Assembly (NCBI GenBank): GCA_014380825.1
Contig: JACMJD010000589.1
Coordinates: forward strand, 1 to 14,853
Length of the DNA: 14,853 bases
Source: Phycisphaerae bacterium
GTDB lineage: Bacteria > Planctomycetota > Phycisphaerae > Tepidisphaerales > Tepidisphaeraceae
Reading direction: 5' to 3'
The notes under the pieces were generated by a model. It did not search any database and was not told where the DNA came from. It saw only the letters and a program-made list of their open reading frames with translations. Shown piece after piece: positions 7,611 through 14,022 of the stretch (position 1 is the stretch's first letter; the number at the start of each line of letters is the position of its first letter). Position numbers and translations under genes: made by a program.

Positions 7611-7676
7611 GGCGGGAGGATTGTAGCCCGCGATGCGAGGTAATGATGGGAAACCAGAAAGAAAAGCGCGAGTGGG

Positions 7677-8174
7677 CTATTTATAAACGACCCTGCGCCG
7701 CGGCAAGGCCGAGCCGTTCATCAGGATCCGGTTGGCGCCGACTTGCACCGTCATCGTCAGGGTGATGGTGGTTCCATCGGTGGTGAACTGTGCATTGCTG
7801 ACGTTACGCGCCATCACGTACGTTTGCGGCACTAGCAGAGAGTTCAACGTCATCGTTAGCTGGCGATTGACGTTATCGAGCGCGTATGTGCGTTTCTCGC
7901 CGCTGTAGAGCGTCAGCTCGAGCGAATCCGACTCGACCACCCCGGACTGGCAGCGTCGCGCTTCAGTCATGATCTGATTGACGCAGACCCGGGCAGCCTG
8001 CGAGGCGCGGAAGAACTGATCGTTCTGTTCAACGATTCGGGAAGACGACACCCACGCCAGCGCAACGGCGGTCAAGACCAGTGACGAGATCGTCAGGCTG
8101 ATCAGGAGTTCCGGCAGGCCCAAGCCGCGCCGAGCGGTGCGCCAACTGCGGCGATTTCGCGGGTCTCGAATCAT
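7677..8174 (-). CDS. PilW-like minor prepilin (W2)
   Basis: This is a 165-aa class III prepilin. The basic leader (MIRDPRNRRSWRTARRG) ends in Gly, the cut site of the PilD/GspO prepilin peptidase. The mature part starts LGLPELLISLTIS with Glu5, followed by a 20-residue hydrophobic helix. The soluble domain is strand-rich and ends GSALPRR, close to the SVMPRR ending of the paralogue at 10120-10734. It looks like a minor pilin of a type IV pilus or pseudopilus (PilW/GspJ type), inserted in the inner membrane before assembly. Its ATG overlaps the stop of the preceding X2 gene by ATGA, and an AGGAG site lies nine bases upstream, so translation is probably coupled. It is the last gene of the second V-X-W triplet. 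Which filament it joins cannot be told from the sequence. Confidence 0.85.
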   Translation of the reverse strand: MIRDPRNRRSWRTARRGLGLPELLISLTISSLVLTAVALAWVSSSRIVEQNDQFFRASQAARVCVNQIMTEARRCQSGVVESDSLELTLYSGEKRTYALDNVNRQLTMTLNSLLVPQTYVMARNVSNAQFTTDGTTITLTMTVQVGANRILMNGSALPRRRVVYK

Positions 8175-9571
8175 TGTGTCGGCTCCTGATAGGTGCTCGG
8201 GTTGGCCTGATAGTATTGGCTGTATGTCACCCCTTCCGAGGGAACGTTCGAAGTGCCGGTCGCCGTGAAGCGCACCGACTTGGCGCCGTTGAACACGATG
8301 GAATTGCTCGTCGGCGAGAGTGTCATCAGCGTTCCGAGGTCGATTTGCAAGTCGGCGGCGCCTTGAAAATCGAACGTGTTGACGACGATGTTTCCTTTGA
8401 CGGTACCGCCTGAACTGCCGGTCATCACCATCGCCGCGTTCGGTGCCAGCACCGCGACCCCGCTCACCGCACGGACCGAATTGAATGCGGGTTGGTTCGG
8501 CACGGGGGACATCGTCAAGTTGCCCTTGAACGTCAACGAGTCGGTCGTCGAAGTGCCGGCCTCCATGACGATGAACCCTTGGAGATTGAAGTTGCCGTTG
8601 AACGTGACCTGGTTTGGCGATTCGATGTACATCAGCCCTTGCACTGTGTCATTGCCATTGAATTTCGGGTTGGTGTTCTTCTTGATCAGGATGTTCTGCT
8701 GGGTCTTGGCGTTACTGACGTAAGCGTGGGCCGCGTAGTGCTTGTACACAGTCGGGTCAAAGGTCGGGAATTCCGGAGCGACGTCGGTTGAATGGACGTG
8801 ATCCTGGAGGATTACGCTGGTCAGCGAGCTGCCACCGACATTGCCGCCGGACACAAGAACCGAGGCGGTGTCCATCAGCGTTAAGTCTCCGCCAATCGTT
8901 CCGCCGGTGACGACGAGGGAGGTTCCACTTGCCAGCGCGGAAAACATCCCCGCGATGTTCGGATTCACGCCGGCCACCGACGACACGGTTCCCTTCTTCA
9001 TCACGATCTGACCTCTGGAGGCGACCGCGAAGTCGAAGATGCTGCTGTTTCGAGGCTGTCGTGAAAAGTCCATCGTGAGGTTGCGCTGAACGCTGGCGGA
9101 GCCGTAGAAGCCCTCAATCTTGACGACGATCTCGCCCGCCCAGTCAGTGATTGTCGCGCGGAAGCTCGCGTTCCCGGCCGGATCAAGCTTGATTGTCCCG
9201 CTGCCGGGAATCGTGATTGTGTTCCCGTCGCGCCCGATCGAGCCATTCTCCAGATTGCCGGTCCCATTCAACATGGTTTGCAGGTTGGGGTAGTAATGCT
9301 CGATTGCATCGGCCGGTTGAACGCTTGGAGGCACCGTTACCCGCGCAAGTTGCCGGCGCATAAAGTCCATGCCGCTCTCTGCGGCCAGGTATGCGCGGGC
9401 GATCTGTGCGTCGTTGCTGGAGATTTGCGATGACATTGTAGTCATGGCATAGAAACCGAGTGCGAGGGTGGAAATGAGCACGAGGTACATCATCGCGATC
9501 AGCGCGGTCACGCCTCGTCGGACCGGGCGCCGACGTTGATGCATCAGGCGGTGAACCATTCGATTGATCAT
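8171..9571 (-). CDS. PilX-like minor pilin/tip protein (X2)
   Basis: The 466-aa protein has a PilX-type N-terminus: basic leader, RRG, then VTALIAMMYLVLISTLALGF, and the family's IARAYLAAESGMDFM segment. As in PilX and GspK, Glu5 is absent. The rest is a long repetitive beta-rich domain with many short Gly/Ser/Thr turns (for example GGTIGGDLTL, VTFNGNFNLQGFIVM, LTFKGNLTM). This suggests a beta-helix or stacked-strand fold like the exposed part of planctomycete PilX-like proteins. The frame has an ATG at 9634, which would overlap V2 by 40 bp and add 21 unremarkable residues. I chose ATG 9571 with its short basic leader, 23 bp after the V2 stop. It overlaps W2 by 4 bp. It probably caps or decorates the filament, an inference from PilX/GspK. 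It is a distant paralogue of X1. Confidence 0.8.
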   Translation of the reverse strand: MINRMVHRLMHQRRRPVRRGVTALIAMMYLVLISTLALGFYAMTTMSSQISSNDAQIARAYLAAESGMDFMRRQLARVTVPPSVQPADAIEHYYPNLQTMLNGTGNLENGSIGRDGNTITIPGSGTIKLDPAGNASFRATITDWAGEIVVKIEGFYGSASVQRNLTMDFSRQPRNSSIFDFAVASRGQIVMKKGTVSSVAGVNPNIAGMFSALASGTSLVVTGGTIGGDLTLMDTASVLVSGGNVGGSSLTSVILQDHVHSTDVAPEFPTFDPTVYKHYAAHAYVSNAKTQQNILIKKNTNPKFNGNDTVQGLMYIESPNQVTFNGNFNLQGFIVMEAGTSTTDSLTFKGNLTMSPVPNQPAFNSVRAVSGVAVLAPNAAMVMTGSSGGTVKGNIVVNTFDFQGAADLQIDLGTLMTLSPTSNSIVFNGAKSVRFTATGTSNVPSEGVTYSQYYQANPSTYQEPTQ

Positions 9572-9594
9572 GACTTCGTCCGATCGTGGTTGGT

Positions 9595-10062
9595 CTACGG
9601 CGTTGCGTTGAAGGAGTACCAGCTCAGGTCGCACACCTTCTGGTCATTGTGACTGACGGTGACGGTGATTCGGACGGCGGAAGGGTTCGGATCGACGAAA
9701 TCGGTTGTCAGCTTCGTCGGGTCGACCGCTTGCACATCAATGGCCTGCCGCCATCCGGAGAACTCCGTGAGCACGACTCCGCGGCTGTCGTGCGGGGGGT
9801 CGTAGGAGGCGCCGTCGTACGCTGTGAGCTCCGAGTATGCGGATTGCAGCGTGAGTTCCCTGATGTTCCGCGCAAGGTTGATGCCCGAGGTAAGCTCCGA
9901 CGAATCGAGATTCGCCACCGTGCCCGCCGCCAGCAGTTGTAGCATGGCCACAAAAGCCACACCGACAATCATGATCGCCAGCGACGCTTCAAGGAGTGTA
10001 AACCCGCTTCGCGTCCGCGATACTAAGCGTGCCGCCGCAGTTATTGGAATGTCCGTGTTCAC
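9595..10062 (-). CDS. PilV-like minor prepilin (V2)
   Basis: This is a 155-aa class III prepilin with leader MNTDIPITAAARLVSRTRSG, then FTLLEASLAIMIVGV with Glu5 and a hydrophobic helix to about residue 46. It is of PilV/GspI type. After the helix it carries DGASYDPPHDSRG (about 85-97), which corresponds to DGQTYNPPVDS in V1. A shared strand region ending in a Trp-containing motif (LSWYSF here, ASWVRL in V1) follows, so the two are paralogues. Translation appears to begin with GTG at 10062, as no in-frame ATG gives a sensible leader. No strong Shine-Dalgarno site is visible. The gene opens the second V-X-W triplet, 57 bp after W1. Minor pilins of this kind prime filament assembly at the inner membrane, and the particular system is unknown. 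Confidence 0.85.
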   Translation of the reverse strand: MNTDIPITAAARLVSRTRSGFTLLEASLAIMIVGVAFVAMLQLLAAGTVANLDSSELTSGINLARNIRELTLQSAYSELTAYDGASYDPPHDSRGVVLTEFSGWRQAIDVQAVDPTKLTTDFVDPNPSAVRITVTVSHNDQKVCDLSWYSFNATP

Positions 10063-10119
10063 TCATGCGCTATCGGACCGAGCTGTGGGGGCAATAATCG
10101 AAATGTGGAGCACTGAGCA

Positions 10120-10734
10120 TTACCACGCATTGCGTCGTGGCATTACAGATGATGAGAGCGTTACAAGCTGACCGTCTTCGACCTCGTTCATGTCTGCGAG
10201 GTTGCCGGCGGTCTGGAGGGTGAGCAGGATCGTGGCGCGGCGGAGGAGATCGAAATCTCCGCCCGCGCGTATGGCCGCGGGACTTTTCATCGGTTCCATT
10301 TTGACCTGGAACGCGACCACGCCTCGCGCCAGCACGTGCGCGGTGCCGTCCTTGCTCATGACGATGCGGTGGTTGACGGCGTCGAACTCGACGTCGATCT
10401 GCTCGCCGGCCTCATTGAACATCGAGATGCCGGTGTCGGTGACCAGCGTGCCGTTGGCGAAGTTGGTGATGGGCGTCGCGTTGATCGGCTGATGCTCTTT
10501 GCACGTCCGAATGTACGTCGCCAGCCGGTTCAACCCAAGCCGGCCGCGCTGCATCAAGTTGGATTGTTCTTCGTTGATCGCGTAGGCGCGGAACGATGCG
10601 TCGGTCGCCACCGCGACGGCGGTAAGCAGGGCGGCGCTGATCGCGAGCGCGACGAGAAGCTCGACCAATCCGACACCGCGATGTCGGCCACGTCGTCCAG
10701 TCATTGGAGGAGCGATGCCGTTGTTACTGAACAC
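10120..10734 (-). CDS. PilW-like minor prepilin (W1)
   Basis: This is a class III prepilin of 204 aa with the start chosen here. RHRG precedes the cut, then VGLVELLVALAIS with Glu5 and a hydrophobic helix. The C-terminus ends SSSVMPRR plus four residues, like W2. I chose GTG 10734 because AAGGAAGG lies five bases upstream. The in-frame ATG at 10704 has only CGCTCCTCCA before it, with no ribosome site. The GTG lies inside the end of the X1 gene (11-bp overlap), suggesting coupled translation. The frame is open much further upstream, but that part is the antisense-free shadow of X1 and is Ala/Thr/Ser-rich nonsense. The PilW/GspJ-type assignment rests on the helix and on gene order. It closes the first V-X-W triplet. 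Confidence 0.85.
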   Translation of the reverse strand: MFSNNGIAPPMTGRRGRHRGVGLVELLVALAISAALLTAVAVATDASFRAYAINEEQSNLMQRGRLGLNRLATYIRTCKEHQPINATPITNFANGTLVTDTGISMFNEAGEQIDVEFDAVNHRIVMSKDGTAHVLARGVVAFQVKMEPMKSPAAIRAGGDFDLLRRATILLTLQTAGNLADMNEVEDGQLVTLSSSVMPRRNAW

Positions 10735-12931
10735 TGTAACCTTCCTTGTACGAATCGGTGTCCGGCAGGACGTCGATGGCGATGTTGATGCCATCGGGCA
10801 GCGCGCGGTTGGGGTTGTAGCGGATGTCGAGGCGGCCATAACCGCCTTCGGGCATGGCGCTGGGGTTGGTGTCGCCGTCGCTGGGGCCGAAGTAGCCCAG
10901 CGTCGTGTTGCCGGCGCCGTCGCCGGTGACGATAATCGCGCCGTCGACGTTGCTCGTGCCGCGGATGTCGATGTTGCCCGCGACCACCACACCGATCATC
11001 AAGCTCGGCGCGGCCGTGGGGTTGGTGAAAGATCCCATTTCGATGTTCGTGTTCGGCGCGACGATCGTCGCGGTCTGATCGACCTGATTGTTGAACAGCG
11101 TCGCGCCCGTGAACTCCCAGGAGTTGCTGAAGTGCGTGTACGCCGTCGCTGCGGTTCCCGCGACGGGACCTTTGAAGTTGCAGTTGTTGAACCGGACGTT
11201 GTTGCCAAGCTGCGAGCCCTTGGTGATCAACTCGCCCGCTGCGGGCGTGCCGGTCGCAACCAGTACTGCCGTCGTGGTGAAGCTGCCCGTTCCGGTAACC
11301 TTGGTCTTCGACCAGGTCATTCCGTCGTCTTTGTTGGTTGTGGTCGAGCCGCTGGAGTTCGTGATGGTCTTCGTCATGTCGACGAACGTCACGCCTTCAA
11401 ACGTGCAGCCGTCGAACAGCGCATTCGTACCCTTCTCGATGATGCAGTTGCGGAAGGTCACGTTCTTGTAAACCGGCCGCTTGTACGTGGCCTGATACGT
11501 GGTCGAACCGAACGGCGTTTTCTCGGTGACCGTTCCGTTGTTCGCCCGGGCGGCGGTGATCTTTTTGCCGATGACCGTGGCGCCCTGTGCGGGGGTGCTC
11601 GTCATGGCCGGCGGATCGACACCGCCCACCTTGATCTGCGTGTGAAAGCCTTCCGCGCACGCGTCGAAGTTCGCCGGCGAGAGGTCGAGCAGATCTGTTT
11701 GCGCAGCGCCGAACTTGATCGGCGGCGCGCCGATGTCGGTCGGCGTGATCGGGCCCTGGATCCAGCTCGAGATCGTCTCCCCCGCGCCGGCGATCGCCGA
11801 GTTCCACGCCTCGGCGGTCGTCGTCATCGTCAGCGTGCCTTTGATCTTGGCGTAGCCGTCCTTTGTGTCGAGCACGCTGTCCTGATAGCCAGCGCGGATG
11901 ACGTCGCCGCTGAACAACGGAGCGCCGAGCCCGTCGATCAACTGAAACAGGTTCGATTCGCGCGATTGGCCGGTCGACGAGTTGGTGAACTCGGCGCTGC
12001 TCAGCTTGCGGTCGTTGTTGCTGTCGTACTGTTTGACGAGCAGGTCGAACTCGTCGATGAACCCGTCCTGCGTGTAGTCGGTGTAGCCCGCGTTCGCCGC
12101 CGCGGTTGCTTCCGCGGTATTCGACATGGCAACGCGCCCGTCATAGCCGGCGTGGTTGTTTTTCAGGAAGGTCTCGAAGTTCAGGACCTTTGTCTTCAGC
12201 GCGTTGTCGAAGTGCTGGAAGTCGCTGAGCATCTGGATGGCCGGATACTTATTCGCCGTCGCCATCGCGACGTTGCCCTCGATGATGGTGTCGCGGCCAA
12301 CCTGGATCGGCACCTTGCCGACGACTGCGAACTTGATCTTCTTGTCGAGTTTGAAATCCATCGCGACCGAGCGCTTGGCCAGCTTGTACGTGCCGGTGCA
12401 GCTCACACGGATGTAGCGGGCATCGAGCGGATCGCCCGCGCCGATCGGGTGCTTGGTGATCTTCAGCTTGAACGTGCCGCCGCCGTTATCCAGGTTGATC
12501 ATGGCGGAGGTCATCTCGTTAGCGGTCACGGTCCACGGGCGCTCGGCGGCGTTCTGAAGCTGGTTCCAGTTGGTCGATCCGTTCACGGTGGATGCGCCAA
12601 AGTCATTCACGATCGCCGTCTGCAACGTCGGCCAGAGCGTGCTGGCCACGCTGGCGGTGATGTTGCCGACGGTGGTCTTGGGGCGCTGCATTTTCAGGAA
12701 GCGATACTGCATCCAGCGCAGCCCGGATTCGGCCGAGTCCTGCGCGCGGGCGACTTCCGCGAGGTTCGAGGCGCTCTGCGTGTTCGAAGTGGACAAGCCG
12801 AGCATCGCGACCGAGAGCGTCGTGAACAGCACGAGGAACAGCATCGCCAGCATCGCGGCCGCGCCGCGACGAATGCGGCGCACGCGGGGCGTGTGTCGCG
12901 TCGATCGAGTTTTCACAAGCGTCGTTTTCAT
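10724..12931 (-). CDS. large PilX-like pilus protein with EF-hand-like loops (X1)
   Basis: This 735-aa protein starts like PilX: basic leader, RRG, AAAMLAMLFLVLFTTLS, then EVARAQDSAESGLRWM. Glu5 is absent. FAVVGKVPIQVG (201-212) matches FAVASRGQIVM of X2. Two EF-hand-type loops lie at 285-296 (DYTQDGFIDEFD) and 303-314 (DSNNDRKLSSAE), with acidic or oxygen ligands at positions 1, 3, 5, 9 and 12, separated by six residues. A beta-helix-like stretch with FxNC/FxGC motifs occurs at about 489-515 and 577-588. The C-terminus has a Gly-rich GYGRLDIRYNPNRALPDGI segment. Family knowledge suggests an exposed tip or minor subunit of a type IV filament, and calcium binding is inferred from the loops. 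The ATG lies 13 bp after the V1 stop, with only a weak GGAT ribosome site. It is the largest gene of the cluster apart from bamA. Confidence 0.85.
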   Translation of the reverse strand: MKTTLVKTRSTRHTPRVRRIRRGAAAMLAMLFLVLFTTLSVAMLGLSTSNTQSASNLAEVARAQDSAESGLRWMQYRFLKMQRPKTTVGNITASVASTLWPTLQTAIVNDFGASTVNGSTNWNQLQNAAERPWTVTANEMTSAMINLDNGGGTFKLKITKHPIGAGDPLDARYIRVSCTGTYKLAKRSVAMDFKLDKKIKFAVVGKVPIQVGRDTIIEGNVAMATANKYPAIQMLSDFQHFDNALKTKVLNFETFLKNNHAGYDGRVAMSNTAEATAAANAGYTDYTQDGFIDEFDLLVKQYDSNNDRKLSSAEFTNSSTGQSRESNLFQLIDGLGAPLFSGDVIRAGYQDSVLDTKDGYAKIKGTLTMTTTAEAWNSAIAGAGETISSWIQGPITPTDIGAPPIKFGAAQTDLLDLSPANFDACAEGFHTQIKVGGVDPPAMTSTPAQGATVIGKKITAARANNGTVTEKTPFGSTTYQATYKRPVYKNVTFRNCIIEKGTNALFDGCTFEGVTFVDMTKTITNSSGSTTTNKDDGMTWSKTKVTGTGSFTTTAVLVATGTPAAGELITKGSQLGNNVRFNNCNFKGPVAGTAATAYTHFSNSWEFTGATLFNNQVDQTATIVAPNTNIEMGSFTNPTAAPSLMIGVVVAGNIDIRGTSNVDGAIIVTGDGAGNTTLGYFGPSDGDTNPSAMPEGGYGRLDIRYNPNRALPDGINIAIDVLPDTDSYKEGYSVQ
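10740..10747 (-). promoter_or_regulatory. strong Shine-Dalgarno site deciding the W1 start
   Basis: On the minus strand AAGGAAGG lies within the last codons of X1, five bases (TTACA) before GTG 10734. It supports the GTG over the ATG thirty bases downstream, and it would let ribosomes finishing X1 re-initiate on W1. Confidence 0.6.
11990..12079 (-). other. paired EF-hand-like calcium loops in X1
   Basis: Thirty codons encode two 12-residue loops in tandem. Loop 1 has Asp1, Thr3, Asp5, Gly6, Ile8, Asp9 and Asp12. Loop 2 has Asp1, Asn3, Asp5, Leu8, Ser9 and Glu12. Position 8 is hydrophobic in both, as in true EF-hands, and the short LLVKQY linker resembles a dockerin or EF-hand pair. Confidence 0.65.
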
Positions 12932-12944
12932 CTGTCACATCCGA

Positions 12945-13493
12945 TCAGTTATCCAACCTCACCCATGACGCTCGATAAACTTCCTGGGCCGTGTCTGTCG
13001 GTTTGGCGCGATACAGGACGCGCACGCGAACGCGTGCGGCGCCGGTGTACGTCGTCTTGCTGATTTCCAAGGCACTATCGTTCGTGTTCGAGTTCAGCTT
13101 GTTCGGGAACACAGGAACGACGCTGACGACCTGCGAGTATTGTCCGAGCGACGTGATCGTCGCACGCAGCGAATCGACGGGCGGGTTGTACGTCTGCCCG
13201 TCAAAGTCATCGATGTCGTCGAAACTGTTCAGCGTTTCGCCCGCTTCGAACCCGAAGTTCGTTCGTCCGCTGATCGGATCGTTGAACGACAGGCCGACCA
13301 TCGCTTCGCGAACGTGCGAGGTGAGCAGCATGGCGGTCGTCGTCTGGTTCGACGTGTTGCTCTGTTGCGAGCACGCCGAGAACAGCCGGATCGATGCCAC
13401 GACGCCCACGCCGACGATGACCATCGCCAGTGCGCATTCGATCAGCGTGAAGCCGCGCCGCAGTGCCCGAAGTTGTTTAGAACGTCCGATCAC
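12945..13493 (-). CDS. PilV-like minor prepilin (V1)
   Basis: This class III prepilin has 182 aa with a GTG start at 13493. The leader is MIGRSKQLRALRRG, then FTLIECALAMVIVGVGVVASI with Glu5 and a hydrophobic helix. It is of PilV/GspI type. The soluble domain holds an acidic patch (DDIDDFDG) followed by QTYNPPVDS, the motif shared with V2, and ends ASWVRLDN. The frame stays open to 13736, but that would overlap the divergent DUF486 gene and give a leader far longer than prepilins use. Another GTG near 13592 would give a 43-residue extension and is less likely. No clear Shine-Dalgarno site precedes 13493. The gene is first in the minor-pilin cluster and 13 bp upstream of X1, so the cluster promoter should lie in the 154-bp gap to the divergent gene. 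Confidence 0.83.
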   Translation of the reverse strand: MIGRSKQLRALRRGFTLIECALAMVIVGVGVVASIRLFSACSQQSNTSNQTTTAMLLTSHVREAMVGLSFNDPISGRTNFGFEAGETLNSFDDIDDFDGQTYNPPVDSLRATITSLGQYSQVVSVVPVFPNKLNSNTNDSALEISKTTYTGAARVRVRVLYRAKPTDTAQEVYRASWVRLDN

Positions 13494-13617
13494 TACTGCG
13501 ATATCGGATACACGCAGGCCATGGTCAACCGATGCACCGCGGCAAGCATCGCTGGCGGCGTTTCGTAATGCTGCGCCGCACGTCGTCGGCGGCACATCCC
13601 GTCCATTGTGACGCTGG

Positions 13618-13627
13618 ACACGCGTGT
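13618..13627. promoter_or_regulatory. palindrome in the divergent V1/DUF486 gap, possible operator
   Basis: ACACGCGTGT is a perfect 10-bp palindrome. With two more bases on each side the symmetry is 12 of 14. It lies 20 bp before the DUF486 start, in the only non-coding gap between the divergent DUF486 and pilin genes. It could be a repressor site, but short GC-rich palindromes also occur by chance. Confidence 0.25.
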
Positions 13628-13647
13628 TCGCCGATAACTGAGGTCGT

Positions 13648-14022
13648 ATGGCTATCGCGCCCATCCTGTTGCTGACGATCTCGAATGTGTTCATGACGTT
13701 CGCCTGGTATTGGCACCTGACCAACAGGCAACTCAAGGCCGCCCCGATCTGGATCGTGATCCTGGCCAGTTGGGGGATTGCGTTCTTCGAGTACTGTTTT
13801 CAGGTGCCGGGAAATCGGCTGGGGTATCGGGCGGGCTTCAGCGCCTCGCAACTGAAGATCATGCAGGAGGTCATCACGCTGGTGGTGTTCTGCGTGTTTG
13901 CCCGGATCGTGATGAAGGAAGCGATTACGTGGAACTATTACGTCGGCTTCCTATTTGTACTGATCGGCGTTTACTTCGTGTTCGGTTTTAAGTCGCCTCC
14001 TTTGCCGCTGACGGGACCGTAG
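13648..14022 (+). CDS. DUF486 / DMT-family small membrane protein
   Basis: The 124-aa protein has four predicted membrane helices (about 3-21, 31-50, 75-95 and 97-117). It matches the DUF486 family through NVFMTFAWYWHL near the start, WGIAFFEYCFQVPGNRLGY in the middle and WNYYVGFLFVLIGVYFVF near the end. These proteins are related to small multidrug-resistance-type and EamA half-transporters, and their substrate is unknown. GAGG lies about four bases before the ATG at 13648. It is the only plus-strand gene with a clear family here, divergent from the pilin cluster. Its last 35 bp overlap the 3' end of hisS on the other strand, so its final residues (SPPLPLTGP) are encoded antisense to the tail of HisS. 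Confidence 0.88.
   Translation: MAIAPILLLTISNVFMTFAWYWHLTNRQLKAAPIWIVILASWGIAFFEYCFQVPGNRLGYRAGFSASQLKIMQEVITLVVFCVFARIVMKEAITWNYYVGFLFVLIGVYFVFGFKSPPLPLTGP

Noticed and set aside
7624..7679. Inverted repeat TAGCCC/GGGCTA around the W2-VWA gap
   Set aside because: The stem is only six base pairs with a loop of over forty bases and no T-run, so it is likely chance.
10715..13063. Very long plus-strand open frame (782 codons) antisense to X1
   Set aside because: Its translation is Arg/Val/Ala/Asp-rich without domain pattern. It mirrors the codon bias of the minus-strand gene, which has clear PilX features.
13500..13528. TTGACC, 17-base spacer, GATATC before V1 on the minus strand
   Set aside because: The -10 matches only 3 of 6, and the predicted start would fall on the GTG itself, giving a leaderless message. 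This is too weak to call a promoter.
13521..13550. Possible mini-ORF ending TAGTG that overlaps the V1 GTG
   Set aside because: It has only nine codons, no ribosome site, and no attenuator-like structure visible.
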